Positions 43,877 to 52,546 of a DNA stretch of 64,000 nt are shown here, piece by piece. This stretch comes from Acutalibacter sp. 1XD8-33 (GTDB lineage: Bacteria; Bacillota; Clostridia; Oscillospirales; Acutalibacteraceae). The notes beneath the pieces are model-generated. The model ran no database searches. It was not told where the DNA came from and was given only the letters and a program-made list of their open reading frames with translations. The position numbers were made by a program, and so were the translations under genes. Numbering within the stretch: the first letter of the stretch is position 1; each line of letters starts with the position of its first letter. The DNA is taken from assembly GCF_003612555.1 (NCBI RefSeq), contig NZ_RAZF01000003.1, forward strand, positions 62,001-126,000, written 5' to 3'.

Positions 43877-44962
43877 ATGAACCGAGTCTACAATTTTTCC
43901 GCCGGTCCTTCCATGCTGCCGGAGCCTGTGCTGCAAAAGGCCGCCGGGGAGATCCTGAACTATGAGGGCAGCGGCCAGTCCGTAATGGAGATGTCTCACC
44001 GCTCCGGCGTGTTCGAGGGCATTATGGAGAGCGCCCAGTCTCTTCTGCGGGAGGTCATGGGCATCCCACAGAACTACAAGGTGCTCTTTCTCCAGGGCGG
44101 GGCCTCCAGCCAGTTCGCTGCCGTGCCTATGAACCTGATGACAGGTTCCCGCAAGGCGGACTACGTGCTCTCCGGCCAGTTCTCCACAAAGGCTTTCCAA
44201 GAGGGCTCTCGCTATGGCGACTGCAAGGCCGTGGCCTCCTCCAAAGAGGACAATTTCTCCCATATCCCCTATCTGGACAAAAACGAATTCCGCCCAGACG
44301 CGGACTATTTCCACATCTGCATGAACAACACCATCTATGGCACCCTGTGGCATGAGTTGCCCGACACCGGCAATGTACCCCTGGTGGCGGATATCTCCTC
44401 CTGCATTCTCAGCCAGCCCATCGACGTGGCCAAGTTCGGCCTTTTGTATGCGGGCGCCCAGAAGAATGTGGCCCCGGCGGGCCTGACCATTGTCATCGTC
44501 CGGGAGGACCTGATCGGCGAGCCCCAGGAGGGCACCCCCACCATGTTCAACTACGGCGTCATGGCCAAAAACGACTCCATGTACAACACGCCTCCCTGCT
44601 GGCCCATCTACATCTGCAAGCTGGTATTGGACTGGATCAAGGAGGACATCGGCGGCCTCAAGGCCATGGAGGAGCGCAACGTGAAGAAGGCCCAGGTGCT
44701 CTACGATTTTCTGGACAGCTCCCGGCTGTTTAAGCCCTGCGCGGAAAAGGACAGCCGCTCCATCATGAACGTCACCTTCGTCACCGGCGACAAGGACCTG
44801 GACGGCAAATTCGTGAAGGAAGCTACAGAGGCTGGTTTCGTGAACCTGAAGGGCCACCGGAGCGTGGGCGGAATGCGGGCCTCCATCTACAACGCCATGC
44901 CCCCCGAGGGAATCGACAAGCTGGTGGAGTTCATGGCGAAGTTCGAGAAGGAGAACAGCTGA
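43877..44962 (+). CDS. serC: Phosphoserine aminotransferase
   Basis: A 361-aa PLP enzyme that turns 3-phosphohydroxypyruvate into phosphoserine. YNFSAGPSMLP at the start, FLQGGASSQFAAVPMNL, and the PLP lysine in LLYAGAQKNVAPAG are diagnostic. TAGGAGGC precedes the ATG. The next biosynthetic gene in the same direction is serA, but a toxin locus and repeats lie between them. Confidence 0.95.
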   Translation: MNRVYNFSAGPSMLPEPVLQKAAGEILNYEGSGQSVMEMSHRSGVFEGIMESAQSLLREVMGIPQNYKVLFLQGGASSQFAAVPMNLMTGSRKADYVLSGQFSTKAFQEGSRYGDCKAVASSKEDNFSHIPYLDKNEFRPDADYFHICMNNTIYGTLWHELPDTGNVPLVADISSCILSQPIDVAKFGLLYAGAQKNVAPAGLTIVIVREDLIGEPQEGTPTMFNYGVMAKNDSMYNTPPCWPIYICKLVLDWIKEDIGGLKAMEERNVKKAQVLYDFLDSSRLFKPCAEKDSRSIMNVTFVTGDKDLDGKFVKEATEAGFVNLKGHRSVGGMRASIYNAMPPEGIDKLVEFMAKFEKENS

Positions 44963-44998
44963 GACCCCTTTGACAAATTTCCCCATATCCTGTAAAAC

Positions 44999-45103
44999 AT
45001 AGTTAACACCGTTCAAAAGAGGTTTTCTACCTCTTTTGAACCCGGCGGCGTAGCCGCCTAGCTTGAAAATCGGTAAATAACGATTTTCAAGTGTGTTTAC
45101 TAT
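44999..45103. repeat. Three-hairpin element downstream of serC
   Basis: ATAGTTAAC at the left and GTTTACTAT at the right frame three hairpins: TTCAAAAGAGG/CCTCTTTTGAA, GGCGGCGTAGCCGCC and CTTGAAAATCG/CGATTTTCAAG. About 105 bp, the most complete copy with the one at 60582. Confidence 0.88.
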
Positions 45104-45217
45104 AAAAGCGCCCCTCCCCCGCCGTGTCTGCGGGAAGAGGCGGGCGCTGTCTGTCATAAAACGGTAGGCGGTCGGCCCCCAGCATCAGGGACTCATCCCC
45201 CGGAAAGGGGGATTGCC

Positions 45218-45304
45218 ATGGTTACATACGCGGGACTGTTTCAGTTCACGCTGGTAATGATCGGCATTGCGTCTCTGGTCATCCAGATATGCAAAAGAAA
45301 ATGA
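45218..45304 (+). CDS. Putative holin-like toxin of a type I system
   Basis: A 28-aa peptide, MVTYAGLFQF then a hydrophobic stretch ending in ICKRK. This is the layout of the small holin-like toxins of Firmicutes (MVTYExLFQF type) that insert in the membrane. AAAGGGGGA lies before the ATG, and a hairpin with ATGACCGC/GCGGTCAT arms follows the stop codon, as in known members. A strong antisense promoter downstream could make the antitoxin RNA. Located between serC and serA. Too short for ordinary gene callers. Confidence 0.75.
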   Translation: MVTYAGLFQFTLVMIGIASLVIQICKRK

Positions 45305-45336
45305 CCGCCCCCAGCCTAAGCTAGCGGTCATTTCGA
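45299..45336. terminator. Shared terminator of the toxin and antisense RNA
   Basis: AAATGACCGC and GCGGTCATTT form a stem around a short loop directly at the toxin stop codon. The A and T ends make it symmetrical, so it can act on both strands. Confidence 0.7.
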
Positions 45337-45375
45337 CCTGAAATCCAAGGGCCGACCGTTTACCGGTAGCGCCTC

Positions 45376-45404
45376 CTTATAATCATGTTTTTTGCGGATC
45401 TCAA
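45376..45404 (-). promoter_or_regulatory. Antisense promoter, candidate antitoxin RNA
   Basis: On the minus strand TTGAGA (45404-45399), 17 bases, TATAAG (45381-45376). The transcript would start near 45369 and run into the toxin 3' end. Confidence 0.6.
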
Positions 45405-45424
45405 TACTCCGCTCTGCCAGGGAG

Positions 45425-45670
45425 TGTCCAAAGCGAGTGCTTTTTTGAAGTAATGGAAGGCCTTCGGGCCAAAGGACGGCCCTACGGCAAGGTCGTGGGG
45501 CTCCGCGCCCCACACCCGCGCCAGCTTAAGACCAGCTGGACCGGTCACTGTTGTTAACTGTAGCATTCATAGCTAACCAGGGTAAAAGTTTCGTCAACCT
45601 TTTCAAAGGTTGCGGGGTTTTCAGGGGCAGGGCCCCTGAACCGCCGGAGGCCATTACGTCGTCATAAAAC
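45425..45670. repeat. Composite intergenic repeat
   Basis: Contains GAGTGTCCAAAGCG, also present near 52039, plus the AAAAGTTTCGTCAACC block and the GCCGCCGGAGGCCAT end sequence. No gene with a ribosome site. Confidence 0.8.
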
Positions 45671-45728
45671 ACTCTCATTGGACACTCCCTCTGCCACCCC
45701 CAATGATTTTCATGAAAGGATGATTCCC

Positions 45729-46895
45729 ATGTACAAGATTCTCTGCCTCAATAAAATCAGTCCCACCGGCACCAAGCGCTTCGGCGAGAGCTACACCTTC
45801 TCCCCCGAGATGAAGAACCCCGACGCCATTCTGGTGCGCTCCGCCTCCATGCACGGCATGGACTTTGAGGACAATCTGCTGGCCATCGCCCGGGCCGGGG
45901 CCGGCGTAAACAACGTCCCTGTGGAGGACTGCGCCAAAAAGGGCATCGCCGTCTTTAATACCCCCGGCGCCAACGCCAACGCCGTGAAGGAACTGGTGCT
46001 CTGCGCCCTGCTCCTCGCCTCCCGGAAGATCGCCCCGGCCATGGACTGGGTCAAGACCCTCAAGGGCCAGGGCGCGGAAGTGAGCAAGCTGGTGGAAAAG
46101 GGCAAGTCCCAGTTCGCCGGGCCGGAGATCCAGGGCAAGACCCTGGGCGTGGTGGGCCTGGGTGCCATCGGCATCCTGGTAGCCAACGCCGCTCACTCCC
46201 TGGGCATGGAGGTCTACGGCTACGATCCCTTCCTCTCTGTGGACGCAGCCTGGAGGCTGTCCCGGTCCGTGCACCGGTCCATGAGCCTGGACGAGATCTA
46301 CCAGAACTGCGACTACATTACCCTGCACCTGCCCGCCACCGCCGAAACCAAGGGCATGATCAACGGCGAGACCATCGGCAAGATGAAGGACGGCGCGCGC
46401 CTTCTGAACTTCGCCCGTGGGGAGCTGGTGGATTCCGCCGCCCTGCTGGAGGCCCTGGAATCCGGTAAGATCGCGGCCTATGCCACGGACTTCCCCACCG
46501 ACGGGATGCTGGGTGCGGAAAACGTCATCGCCCTGCCCCATCTGGGGGCCTCCACCCCGGAAAGCGAGGATAACTGCGCCCAGATGGCCGTAGACCAGAT
46601 CAAAGAATACCTGGAAAACGGCAACATCATTAACTCTGTGAACTTGCCGGGCCTCACCATGTCCCGGGAGCCGGGCACCAGCCGCATGTGTGTCATCCAC
46701 CGGAACGTGCCTGGCGCCATCGCCACCTTCACCTCCGTGTGCGGTCAGGCGGGCATCAACATTGAGAATATGCAGAGCAAATCCCGGGGAGAGTTCGCCT
46801 ATACCGTGCTGGACGTCTCCGGCGGGGACGTGGCCTCCGCCGCCCAGTCCCTGGAAAACCTGGACGCTATCATCCGGGTGCGAGTGATTCACTGA
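45729..46895 (+). CDS. serA: D-3-phosphoglycerate dehydrogenase
   Basis: A 388-aa SerA that starts serine synthesis by oxidising 3-phosphoglycerate. The NAD-binding loop is GVVGLGAIGILVAN; the catalytic Arg, Glu and His lie in NFARGELVD, the following segment and LPHLGAST. A C-terminal ACT domain (about residues 318-388; NVPGAIATFTSVCGQAGINI) suggests feedback by serine. GAAAGGATG precedes the ATG at 45729; the frame to 45678 is not supported. MazG follows two bases later. Confidence 0.94.
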   Translation: MYKILCLNKISPTGTKRFGESYTFSPEMKNPDAILVRSASMHGMDFEDNLLAIARAGAGVNNVPVEDCAKKGIAVFNTPGANANAVKELVLCALLLASRKIAPAMDWVKTLKGQGAEVSKLVEKGKSQFAGPEIQGKTLGVVGLGAIGILVANAAHSLGMEVYGYDPFLSVDAAWRLSRSVHRSMSLDEIYQNCDYITLHLPATAETKGMINGETIGKMKDGARLLNFARGELVDSAALLEALESGKIAAYATDFPTDGMLGAENVIALPHLGASTPESEDNCAQMAVDQIKEYLENGNIINSVNLPGLTMSREPGTSRMCVIHRNVPGAIATFTSVCGQAGINIENMQSKSRGEFAYTVLDVSGGDVASAAQSLENLDAIIRVRVIH

Positions 46896-46897
46896 CC

Positions 46898-47224
46898 ATG
46901 GCCCGGTTTGGCTTTGAGGAGATGCAGGCCATCCAGAGGGAGCTGCAGGAGAAATATTTCGACCAGTGGGGTGGGCTGCGCCCGGAAACCGGCCGGGATT
47001 CCCTCCTGTGGATGATGATCGAGGCCGGAGAGGCCGCAGATGTGATTAAGAAGCAAGGAGACGGGCTGATTATAGAGGACTCGGATATCCGCCGCCACTT
47101 CATCGAAGAGCTCTGCGACGTGATGATGTACTTCAACGACGTGATGCTGTGCTACGGTGTGACGCCGGAAGAGCTGGAACAAGTGTACCGGGAGAAGCAT
47201 CGGCGGAATATGAGCCGGTGGTAA
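46898..47224 (+). CDS. MazG-like nucleotide pyrophosphohydrolase
   Basis: A 108-aa all-alpha NTP pyrophosphatase-type protein. EAGEAADVIKK (near residue 42) and EELCDVMMYFNDV (near 70) supply the paired EExxD-like metal sites of MazG proteins. The ATG is two bases after serA, with no strong site of its own, so translation is coupled. Probably removes aberrant nucleotides. Confidence 0.82.
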   Translation: MARFGFEEMQAIQRELQEKYFDQWGGLRPETGRDSLLWMMIEAGEAADVIKKQGDGLIIEDSDIRRHFIEELCDVMMYFNDVMLCYGVTPEELEQVYREKHRRNMSRW

Positions 47225-47323
47225 AAAACTTTTTGCTTAGTGCTGGAAACAATCATAAAAGCTCCCGCAATTTGTCTGCCGGTGTACTATTAAGCTGACA
47301 AGTTCCAAAGTTTCACAATAAAG

Positions 47324-47357
47324 AATCCCTGGAGAGTACTGTCTCCGGGGATTTTCG
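47324..47357 (+). terminator. Terminator after serA-mazG
   Basis: AATCCCTGGAGA (47324-47335) pairs with TCTCCGGGGATT (47342-47353), followed by TTCG and a T-rich stretch. Confidence 0.8.
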
Positions 47358-47370
47358 TGCTTATTTGCCC

Positions 47371-47420
47371 TTGACAAATACTCCCATGGGGTATATAATC
47401 AAGATACCCCGGTGGGGTAT
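47371..47420 (+). promoter_or_regulatory. csoR promoter with two CsoR operators
   Basis: TTGACA (47371-47376), 17 bases, TATAAT (47394-47399), all consensus. One palindrome, ATACTCCCATGGGGTAT (47378-47394), fills the spacer; a second, ATACCCCGGTGGGGTAT (47404-47420), covers the start of transcription. Both match the CsoR box pattern (TACCCC..GGGGTA). Confidence 0.88.
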
Positions 47421-47457
47421 TATTCGCCCAGAAGCGGGCAGACTATGGAGGCAAGCC

Positions 47458-47754
47458 ATGTGTGAGGACTGCGGCCCCAAGACCAGAGAGCGCTCGGAGG
47501 ACGAATACCGCCGCCTGTGCAACCGCCTGTGTCGGATTGAGGGGCAGATCCGGGGGATTCGGGGGATGCTGGAAAAGGACGCCTACTGCGTGGACATTTT
47601 GGCCCAGGCGGCCGCCGCCGGGGCCGCCCTGAATGCCTTTTCCCGGGAGTTGATCGCCCAGCACCTGCGCACCTGCGTGGCGGACGGCCTGCGGCAGGGG
47701 GACGACGGCAAGGTAGAGGAGCTCTGCGACGCCCTGGGGAAGCTGATGAAGTAG
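47458..47754 (+). CDS. csoR: CsoR-type copper-sensing repressor
   Basis: A 98-aa four-helix repressor. The Cu(I) ligands Cys44, His69 and Cys73 have exactly the spacing of CsoR (25 and 4). An N-terminal CEDC pair may add a site. ATG follows ATGGAGG; the frame to 47365 would run through the operators. It should repress its own promoter until copper binds. copA lies downstream beyond a composite repeat. Confidence 0.92.
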   Translation: MCEDCGPKTRERSEDEYRRLCNRLCRIEGQIRGIRGMLEKDAYCVDILAQAAAAGAALNAFSRELIAQHLRTCVADGLRQGDDGKVEELCDALGKLMK

Positions 47755-47764
47755 GAGGAAATCT

Positions 47765-48330
47765 CGGAACAAGCCAACCAGGGTAAAAGTTTTGCTCGAG
47801 CTTTTTCAAAAGCTCGCAGGGGTTTGGGGACAGCGTCCCCAAGGTCTTGCCCTTGACCTTAACACCTGAGAAAACAACGCAGGAGGGTAACATAAACGTC
47901 CCGGTGGGACGTTTTGCGTAGGGGACCCTCGTCGGAGGGCGCTGGTCTCCGCTGGAGACCGTCAAGCGCCGACCGAGCCGGCAGGCGAGACCCCCTGTTT
48001 CGCTTTGCATCTGCAAAGCGAACGAAAGCTGCATAGCGCTGGCTGGTTCCGGTTTCCAGGAAACTTTTTTTCTTGCAAAAAGTTTCCTCTTGACGCTACG
48101 CGTCAATTCACCTTCAAAAATGCGCTTCTCAGGTGTTTAAGGGCAAGACCTTGGAGGCTCTGCCTCCAAACCACCGCGAGCTTTTGAAAAAGCTCGCGCA
48201 AAACTTTTACGGTTGTTAGGTCAGCTCGTTAAAAAACGTTAATCGTCTGCGACGAACGAAGTGAGGAAGCAGGGTAAAAGTCTCGTCAACCTTTTCAACG
48301 GTTGCAGGGTGTGGGACAGCGTCCCACGAC
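47765..48330. repeat. Composite repeat between csoR and copA
   Basis: About 570 bases without a gene, with the full run of modules: AAAAGTTTTGCTCGAGC, CCTTGACCTTAACACCTGAG, AAACGTCCCGGTGGGACGTTT, CGCTTTGC..GCAAAGCG, AAACTTTTT..AAAAAGTTT and the inverted AACACCTGAGAAGCG near 48120. It would give a highly structured leader if csoR-copA were one transcript. Confidence 0.87.
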
Positions 48331-48349
48331 CTTAAAAGGAGGTCTTTCT

Positions 48350-50878
48350 TTGAAGCAATATTCCGTCACCGGCATGACCTGCGCCGCCTGCAGCGCTCGG
48401 GTGGAGAAGGCGGTTTCCAAGGTGCCAGGGGTCACCGCCTGCTCGGTCAGCCTGCTCACCAATTCCATGGGCGTGGAGGGCTCCGCCGCCCCCGGCGAGA
48501 TCGTCGCCGCCGTAGAAGAGGCCGGCTATGGGGCCGCGCCAAAACAAGGCGGCCGGATGGCCGCGGACCCCCCTGCCCTTGAAAAAGACCTGGAGGACCG
48601 GGAATCCCCCCGGCTGAAAAAACGCCTCTTCTGGTCCCTGGGCTTCCTGCTTGTGCTCATGTACTTCTCCATGGGCCATATGATGTGGGGCTGGCCGGTC
48701 CCAGAAGCTCTCGGGCACAACCATGTGGCCCTGGGCCTCATCCAGCTGCTGCTCACCGGCGTCATCATGGTCATCAATCAGCGGTTTTTCGTCAGCGGCT
48801 TCAAGAGCCTCTGGCACCGGGCTCCCAATATGGATACCCTGGTGGCCCTGGGCTCCGCTGCCGCCTTCGGCTACAGCACCTACGCCCTCTTCGCCATGAC
48901 CTTCGCCCAGGCCGCCGGGGATATGGCCGGGATGGAGGCCTGGATGATGGAGCTCTACTTCGAGTCCGCCGGGATGATCCTCACCCTCATCACCGTGGGC
49001 AAGATGCTGGAGGCCCGGTCCAAGGGCCGCACCACCGACGCCCTGAAGAGCCTGATGAAGCTGGCCCCCAAAACCGCCTCCCTCCTACGGGACGGGCAGG
49101 AGGTCCAGGTGCCGGTGGAGGAGGTCCGGCCGGGGGACCTGTTCGCCGTGCGGCCGGGGGAGAACATCCCCGTGGACGGCGTGGTGGAGGAGGGGACCGC
49201 AGCCGTGGACGAGAGCGCCCTCACCGGGGAGAGCGTCCCGGTGGACAAGGGCCCCGGCGACCCGGTCTCCGCCGCCACTCTGAACCAGTCCGGTTATCTC
49301 CGCTGCCGGGCCACGCGGGTGGGCCAGGACACCACCCTCTCCCAGATCATCCAGATGGTCAGCGACGCGGCGGCCACCAAGGCCCCCATCGCCAAGGTCG
49401 CCGACAAGGTCTCCGGGATCTTCGTGCCCGCCGTCATCGCCATCTCCGGGGTGACGGCCTTGGTCTGGCTGCTGCTGGGCCGGGGGGCGGGATTCGCCCT
49501 GGCCCGGGGGATCTCCGTGCTGGTGATCAGCTGCCCCTGCGCTCTGGGCCTGGCGACGCCGGTTGCCATTATGGTGGGCAGCGGCCTGGGGGCGAAAAAC
49601 GGCATCCTCTTCAAGACCGCAGTGGCCCTGGAGGCGGCGGGCCGCACGGAGATCGTGGTCCTGGACAAGACGGGCACCATCACCAGCGGGCAGCCCAAGG
49701 TGACGGATCTGGTCCCCGCCTCCGGCGTGGAGGAAGCCGGCCTGCTGGCTCTGGCGGCGGGGCTGGAGTCCCCCTCCCAGCACCCCTTGGCCTCGGCCAT
49801 AGTGGATGAGGCGAAACGCCGGAACCTGGCGGTTTCCCAAGCGGTGGGATTTACCGCCATTCACGGAAAAGGGATCCGAGGGGACCTGGAAGACGAAACC
49901 TATCTGGGGGGAAATCAGGCCATGCTGGAGGATGCGGGAATTTCCCTGGGAAATCTGGCCTCCCGTGGAGCGGAGCTGGCCGCACAGGGAAAAACCCCCA
50001 TGTTCTTCGCCAATGAGAGCCAAAAACGGACCCTGGGGATCATCGCCGTGGCGGACACCATCAAAGAGGACAGCCCGGGGGCCATCCGGGACCTGCGGAA
50101 CATGGGCCTGCGGGTGGTGATGCTCACCGGGGACAACCAGCGCACCGCCAAGGCTATCGGGGCCCAGGCCGGGGTGGACGAGGTGATCGCCGGAGTCCTG
50201 CCCGACGGCAAGGAGGCGGTGGTCCGCCGGCTGAAACAGGAGGGCCGGGTGGCCATGGTGGGGGACGGCATCAACGACGCCCCGGCCCTGACCCGGGCGG
50301 ACACGGGCATCGCCATCGGCGCGGGCACGGACGTGGCCATCGACGCGGCGGACGTGGTGCTGATGAAGTCCCGGCTGTCCGACGTGCCCGCCGCCATCCG
50401 CCTGAGCCGGGCCACCCTGCGGAACATCCACCAGAACCTGTTCTGGGCGTTCTTCTACAACACGGTAGGCATTCCCCTGGCGGCGGGGCTGTTCATCCCC
50501 CTGGGGCTGACCTTGAACCCCATGTTCGGGGCCGCGGCCATGAGCCTCTCCAGCTTCTGCGTGGTGTCCAACGCCCTGCGGCTGAACCTGTGCAGGATCC
50601 ACGATTCCAGGCACGACCACCGGTTTCTGGGAAAGTCGAAACCCAAAATTCAAAAGGAGGAAAAAACCATGACAAAGGCCATGAAAATCGAAGGCATGAT
50701 GTGCGGTCACTGCGAGGCCCGGGTGAAGAAGGCCCTGGAGGCCCTGGCCCAGGTGGAGGAGGCCGCTGTGAGCCACGAGGCCGGCACGGCGGTGGTCACC
50801 CTTTCCGGGGAGATCGCCGAGAGCGAGCTGAAGGCCGCCGTGGAGGCTCAGGACTACACGGTGCTGGAGATTCAGTAA
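48350..50878 (+). CDS. copA: Copper-exporting P1B ATPase with C-terminal CopZ-like domain
   Basis: An 842-aa Cu(I) ATPase. It has an N-terminal HMA domain (GMTCAACS, Cys11/Cys14), eight membrane helices, the TGES actuator motif, the [11 protein letters not shown] metal channel in helix 6, the DKTGTITSG phosphorylation site and [10 protein letters not shown]. After the last helix a linker leads to a second HMA domain ([10 protein letters not shown]) in the same frame. The start is TTG at 48350 after AAAAGGAGG. An internal ATG at 50669 with its own AAAAGGAGG could also give a free chaperone. Expels Cu(I) from the cytoplasm; copper control through csoR is likely. Confidence 0.93.
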   Translation: MKQYSVTGMTCAACSARVEKAVSKVPGVTACSVSLLTNSMGVEGSAAPGEIVAAVEEAGYGAAPKQGGRMAADPPALEKDLEDRESPRLKKRLFWSLGFLLVLMYFSMGHMMWGWPVPEALGHNHVALGLIQLLLTGVIMVINQRFFVSGFKSLWHRAPNMDTLVALGSAAAFGYSTYALFAMTFAQAAGDMAGMEAWMMELYFESAGMILTLITVGKMLEARSKGRTTDALKSLMKLAPKTASLLRDGQEVQVPVEEVRPGDLFAVRPGENIPVDGVVEEGTAAVDESALTGESVPVDKGPGDPVSAATLNQSGYLRCRATRVGQDTTLSQIIQMVSDAAATKAPIAKVADKVSGIFVPAVIAISGVTALVWLLLGRGAGFALARGISVLVISCPCALGLATPVAIMVGSGLGAKNGILFKTAVALEAAGRTEIVVLDKTGTITSGQPKVTDLVPASGVEEAGLLALAAGLESPSQHPLASAIVDEAKRRNLAVSQAVGFTAIHGKGIRGDLEDETYLGGNQAMLEDAGISLGNLASRGAELAAQGKTPMFFANESQKRTLGIIAVADTIKEDSPGAIRDLRNMGLRVVMLTGDNQRTAKAIGAQAGVDEVIAGVLPDGKEAVVRRLKQEGRVAMVGDGINDAPALTRADTGIAIGAGTDVAIDAADVVLMKSRLSDVPAAIRLSRATLRNIHQNLFWAFFYNTVGIPLAAGLFIPLGLTLNPMFGAAAMSLSSFCVVSNALRLNLCRIHDSRHDHRFLGKSKPKIQKEEKTMTKAMKIEGMMCGHCEARVKKALEALAQVEEAAVSHEAGTAVVTLSGEIAESELKAAVEAQDYTVLEIQ
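50669..50878 (+). CDS. Possible internal translation product: CopZ-like copper chaperone
   Basis: A 69-aa HMA domain in the same frame as copA. CAAAAGGAGGAAAAAACC gives an excellent ribosome site before the ATG, which would be needless inside a plain fusion. It has MxCxxC (MMCGHC) and the length of CopZ. Either a recently fused copZ or a deliberate two-product gene. Confidence 0.6.
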   Translation: MTKAMKIEGMMCGHCEARVKKALEALAQVEEAAVSHEAGTAVVTLSGEIAESELKAAVEAQDYTVLEIQ

Positions 50879-50892
50879 GAGGGAGACGGGAA

Positions 50893-50930
50893 GGAGCCGG
50901 GCGGAAGTCCGGCTCCTCTTCTGTCTCTTT
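50893..50930 (+). terminator. Terminator after copA
   Basis: GGAGCCGG (50893-50900) and CCGGCTCC (50909-50916), followed by a T-rich run. Confidence 0.85.
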
Positions 50931-50946
50931 TCTTGCTTCCTGCTTC

Positions 50947-50975
50947 TTGCATTTCTCCACCCAATGTTTTATAAT
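50947..50975 (+). promoter_or_regulatory. Promoter of the DUF6625-like gene
   Basis: TTGCAT (50947-50952), 17 bases, TATAAT (50970-50975), about 50 bases before the start. Confidence 0.75.
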
Positions 50976-51024
50976 GCGGTTAAACCAGTTTTGGGTAGGT
51001 GTCATCTCATTGAATACAAAAGTA

Positions 51025-52020
51025 ATGATTATTGCCTGTTATTACGGCGATCTTCCAGACTGGATGGATTTGTGGTTACTATCCTGCAAATATAATCCGC
51101 AATTTCACTTTATGCTGGTGACGGACTGTGCTATCGCCTCTCTCCCCGGCAATGTCACTTTGCTGCACTTGAGCATGGACGAGCTTCGCCGCCGGTTCAG
51201 CGATGTGGTGGGGTTTCCCGTCGCCCTTTCTTTCCCCTATAAATTGTGCGACTTTAAGCCTGTGTATGGATTGGCGTTTCAAAAAGAACTCGCCGGCTAT
51301 GGTTTTTGGGGACACTGCGATTTGGACCTCATTTGGGGAAATCTGCGGGCATTCATTTCTGATGATCTGCTTAGCCACTACGATCGCATCGGGGCTGTCG
51401 GACATCTGACGCTCTATCGAAACTGTGAGAATATCAATCGCTTTTTCATGAGGCCGGGAGCGGCTTTTCCATACCGCACTGTCCTGACCGACCCTGACCA
51501 CTACGGCTTTGACGAGTTTGCTGGCACCAATCTGATTTTTCATAAAAATAACCACCCGTTTTATACAGAGCTTCCCATCGCAGACGCGGCCCGATTTCTC
51601 TCGCGCATTTCCGTTTTTCCTGGAAATACAGGTCCTGAGATCTATTTCTGGAAGGATGGGCGGGTTATCCGCGCATATCAAGACGGAGACGGCTATAAAT
51701 CATCCGAATATGCGTATCTTCATTTTCAGAAAAAGCACCCTCCACATGATTCTGGCCAGAATTACGAAGAGGGTTTTTACATTAAATCAAAGGGATTCCA
51801 GCCTCGAAAAAGCACATTTCCTTCCCTTGATGAAATTCAATCAGAAACGGAATTTTCCAGCCGGTTTCAAGACCGTTTAGATCTGTACAGAGGAACCAGA
51901 AATAGAATCTGGGATTTTCTTGTTGGAAAATCCGGACATCAAAAGGCTATTATGCTAAAAAAAGCAGGAGTCTATTTTCTGGACAAATGGAAGCGCGCCC
52001 TTGCTTCCCCTAAAAAATGA
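51025..52020 (+). CDS. DUF6625-like, possible glycosyltransferase
   Basis: A 331-aa protein resembling DUF6625 of surface-glycan loci. MIIACYYGDLPDWMDLWL at the start is a nucleotide-sugar-binding-like strand-turn, and GFWGHCDLDLIWGN carries a DxD-type metal site, suggesting a GT-A-like transferase. The body is clearly more AT-rich than adjacent genes, which hints at recent acquisition. Two starts are possible: ATG at 51025 or TTG at 51010, which has an AGGTG before it. Monocistronic, with its own promoter. Confidence 0.72.
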   Translation: MIIACYYGDLPDWMDLWLLSCKYNPQFHFMLVTDCAIASLPGNVTLLHLSMDELRRRFSDVVGFPVALSFPYKLCDFKPVYGLAFQKELAGYGFWGHCDLDLIWGNLRAFISDDLLSHYDRIGAVGHLTLYRNCENINRFFMRPGAAFPYRTVLTDPDHYGFDEFAGTNLIFHKNNHPFYTELPIADAARFLSRISVFPGNTGPEIYFWKDGRVIRAYQDGDGYKSSEYAYLHFQKKHPPHDSGQNYEEGFYIKSKGFQPRKSTFPSLDEIQSETEFSSRFQDRLDLYRGTRNRIWDFLVGKSGHQKAIMLKKAGVYFLDKWKRALASPKK

Positions 52021-52546
52021 GAATTGCCAAAACACAGAGTGTCCAAAGCGTATGCCTTTTGAAACAGTAGGGGGCCTTCAAGTGGGACCCCAAAAATTTC
52101 CCTAAAATGAGATATTTTTCTCCTCTCAAGGGTATTATGGGTGAAGGCCTTTCTATTTTTGTTCTATTGACAATTCCCACAGAAGGTGGTATGCTATGTT
52201 TATAGGTTTTTGTGCTTTCTGAGAATTGTTTTTTTGAGGGGGCCGGGTCCGCTCGGGTTCGTCCTTCGGACGAACCGCCGGGGAAACGGGCTTTGCCCGT
52301 TTCCCCACGGCCATTTTGCGGCTTGCCGCAAAATGCGAGCGGGGCGGATGGGGCAAAAGCCAGCTCTGTGCGCAGCATCCCAGCCAACTCACCCGCCCGG
52401 ACTGGTGCTCCTTGCCATTCTTCGCGCCGTGTGCCCCCCTCTCACATACAACCCTCAAAAAGGATTGGTTGAGCCCGCTGGCCCCGGGAGGGGCTTGATG
52501 CATGTGCAAAAAGGTGATATAATGAAACAAAGAGGGGATGATTTTG
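52021..52546. other. Intergenic region with promoter and a three-hairpin array
   Basis: About 520 bases without a gene. It holds GAGTGTCCAAAGCG near 52039 (shared with 45423), a promoter (TTGACA 52167-52172, 17 bases, TATGCT 52190-52195), a run of Ts, then three perfect hairpins: 52256-52276, 52280-52306 and 52312-52335. From about 52355 to 52415 it has the repeat tail also found at 40735 and 43565. Confidence 0.75.
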
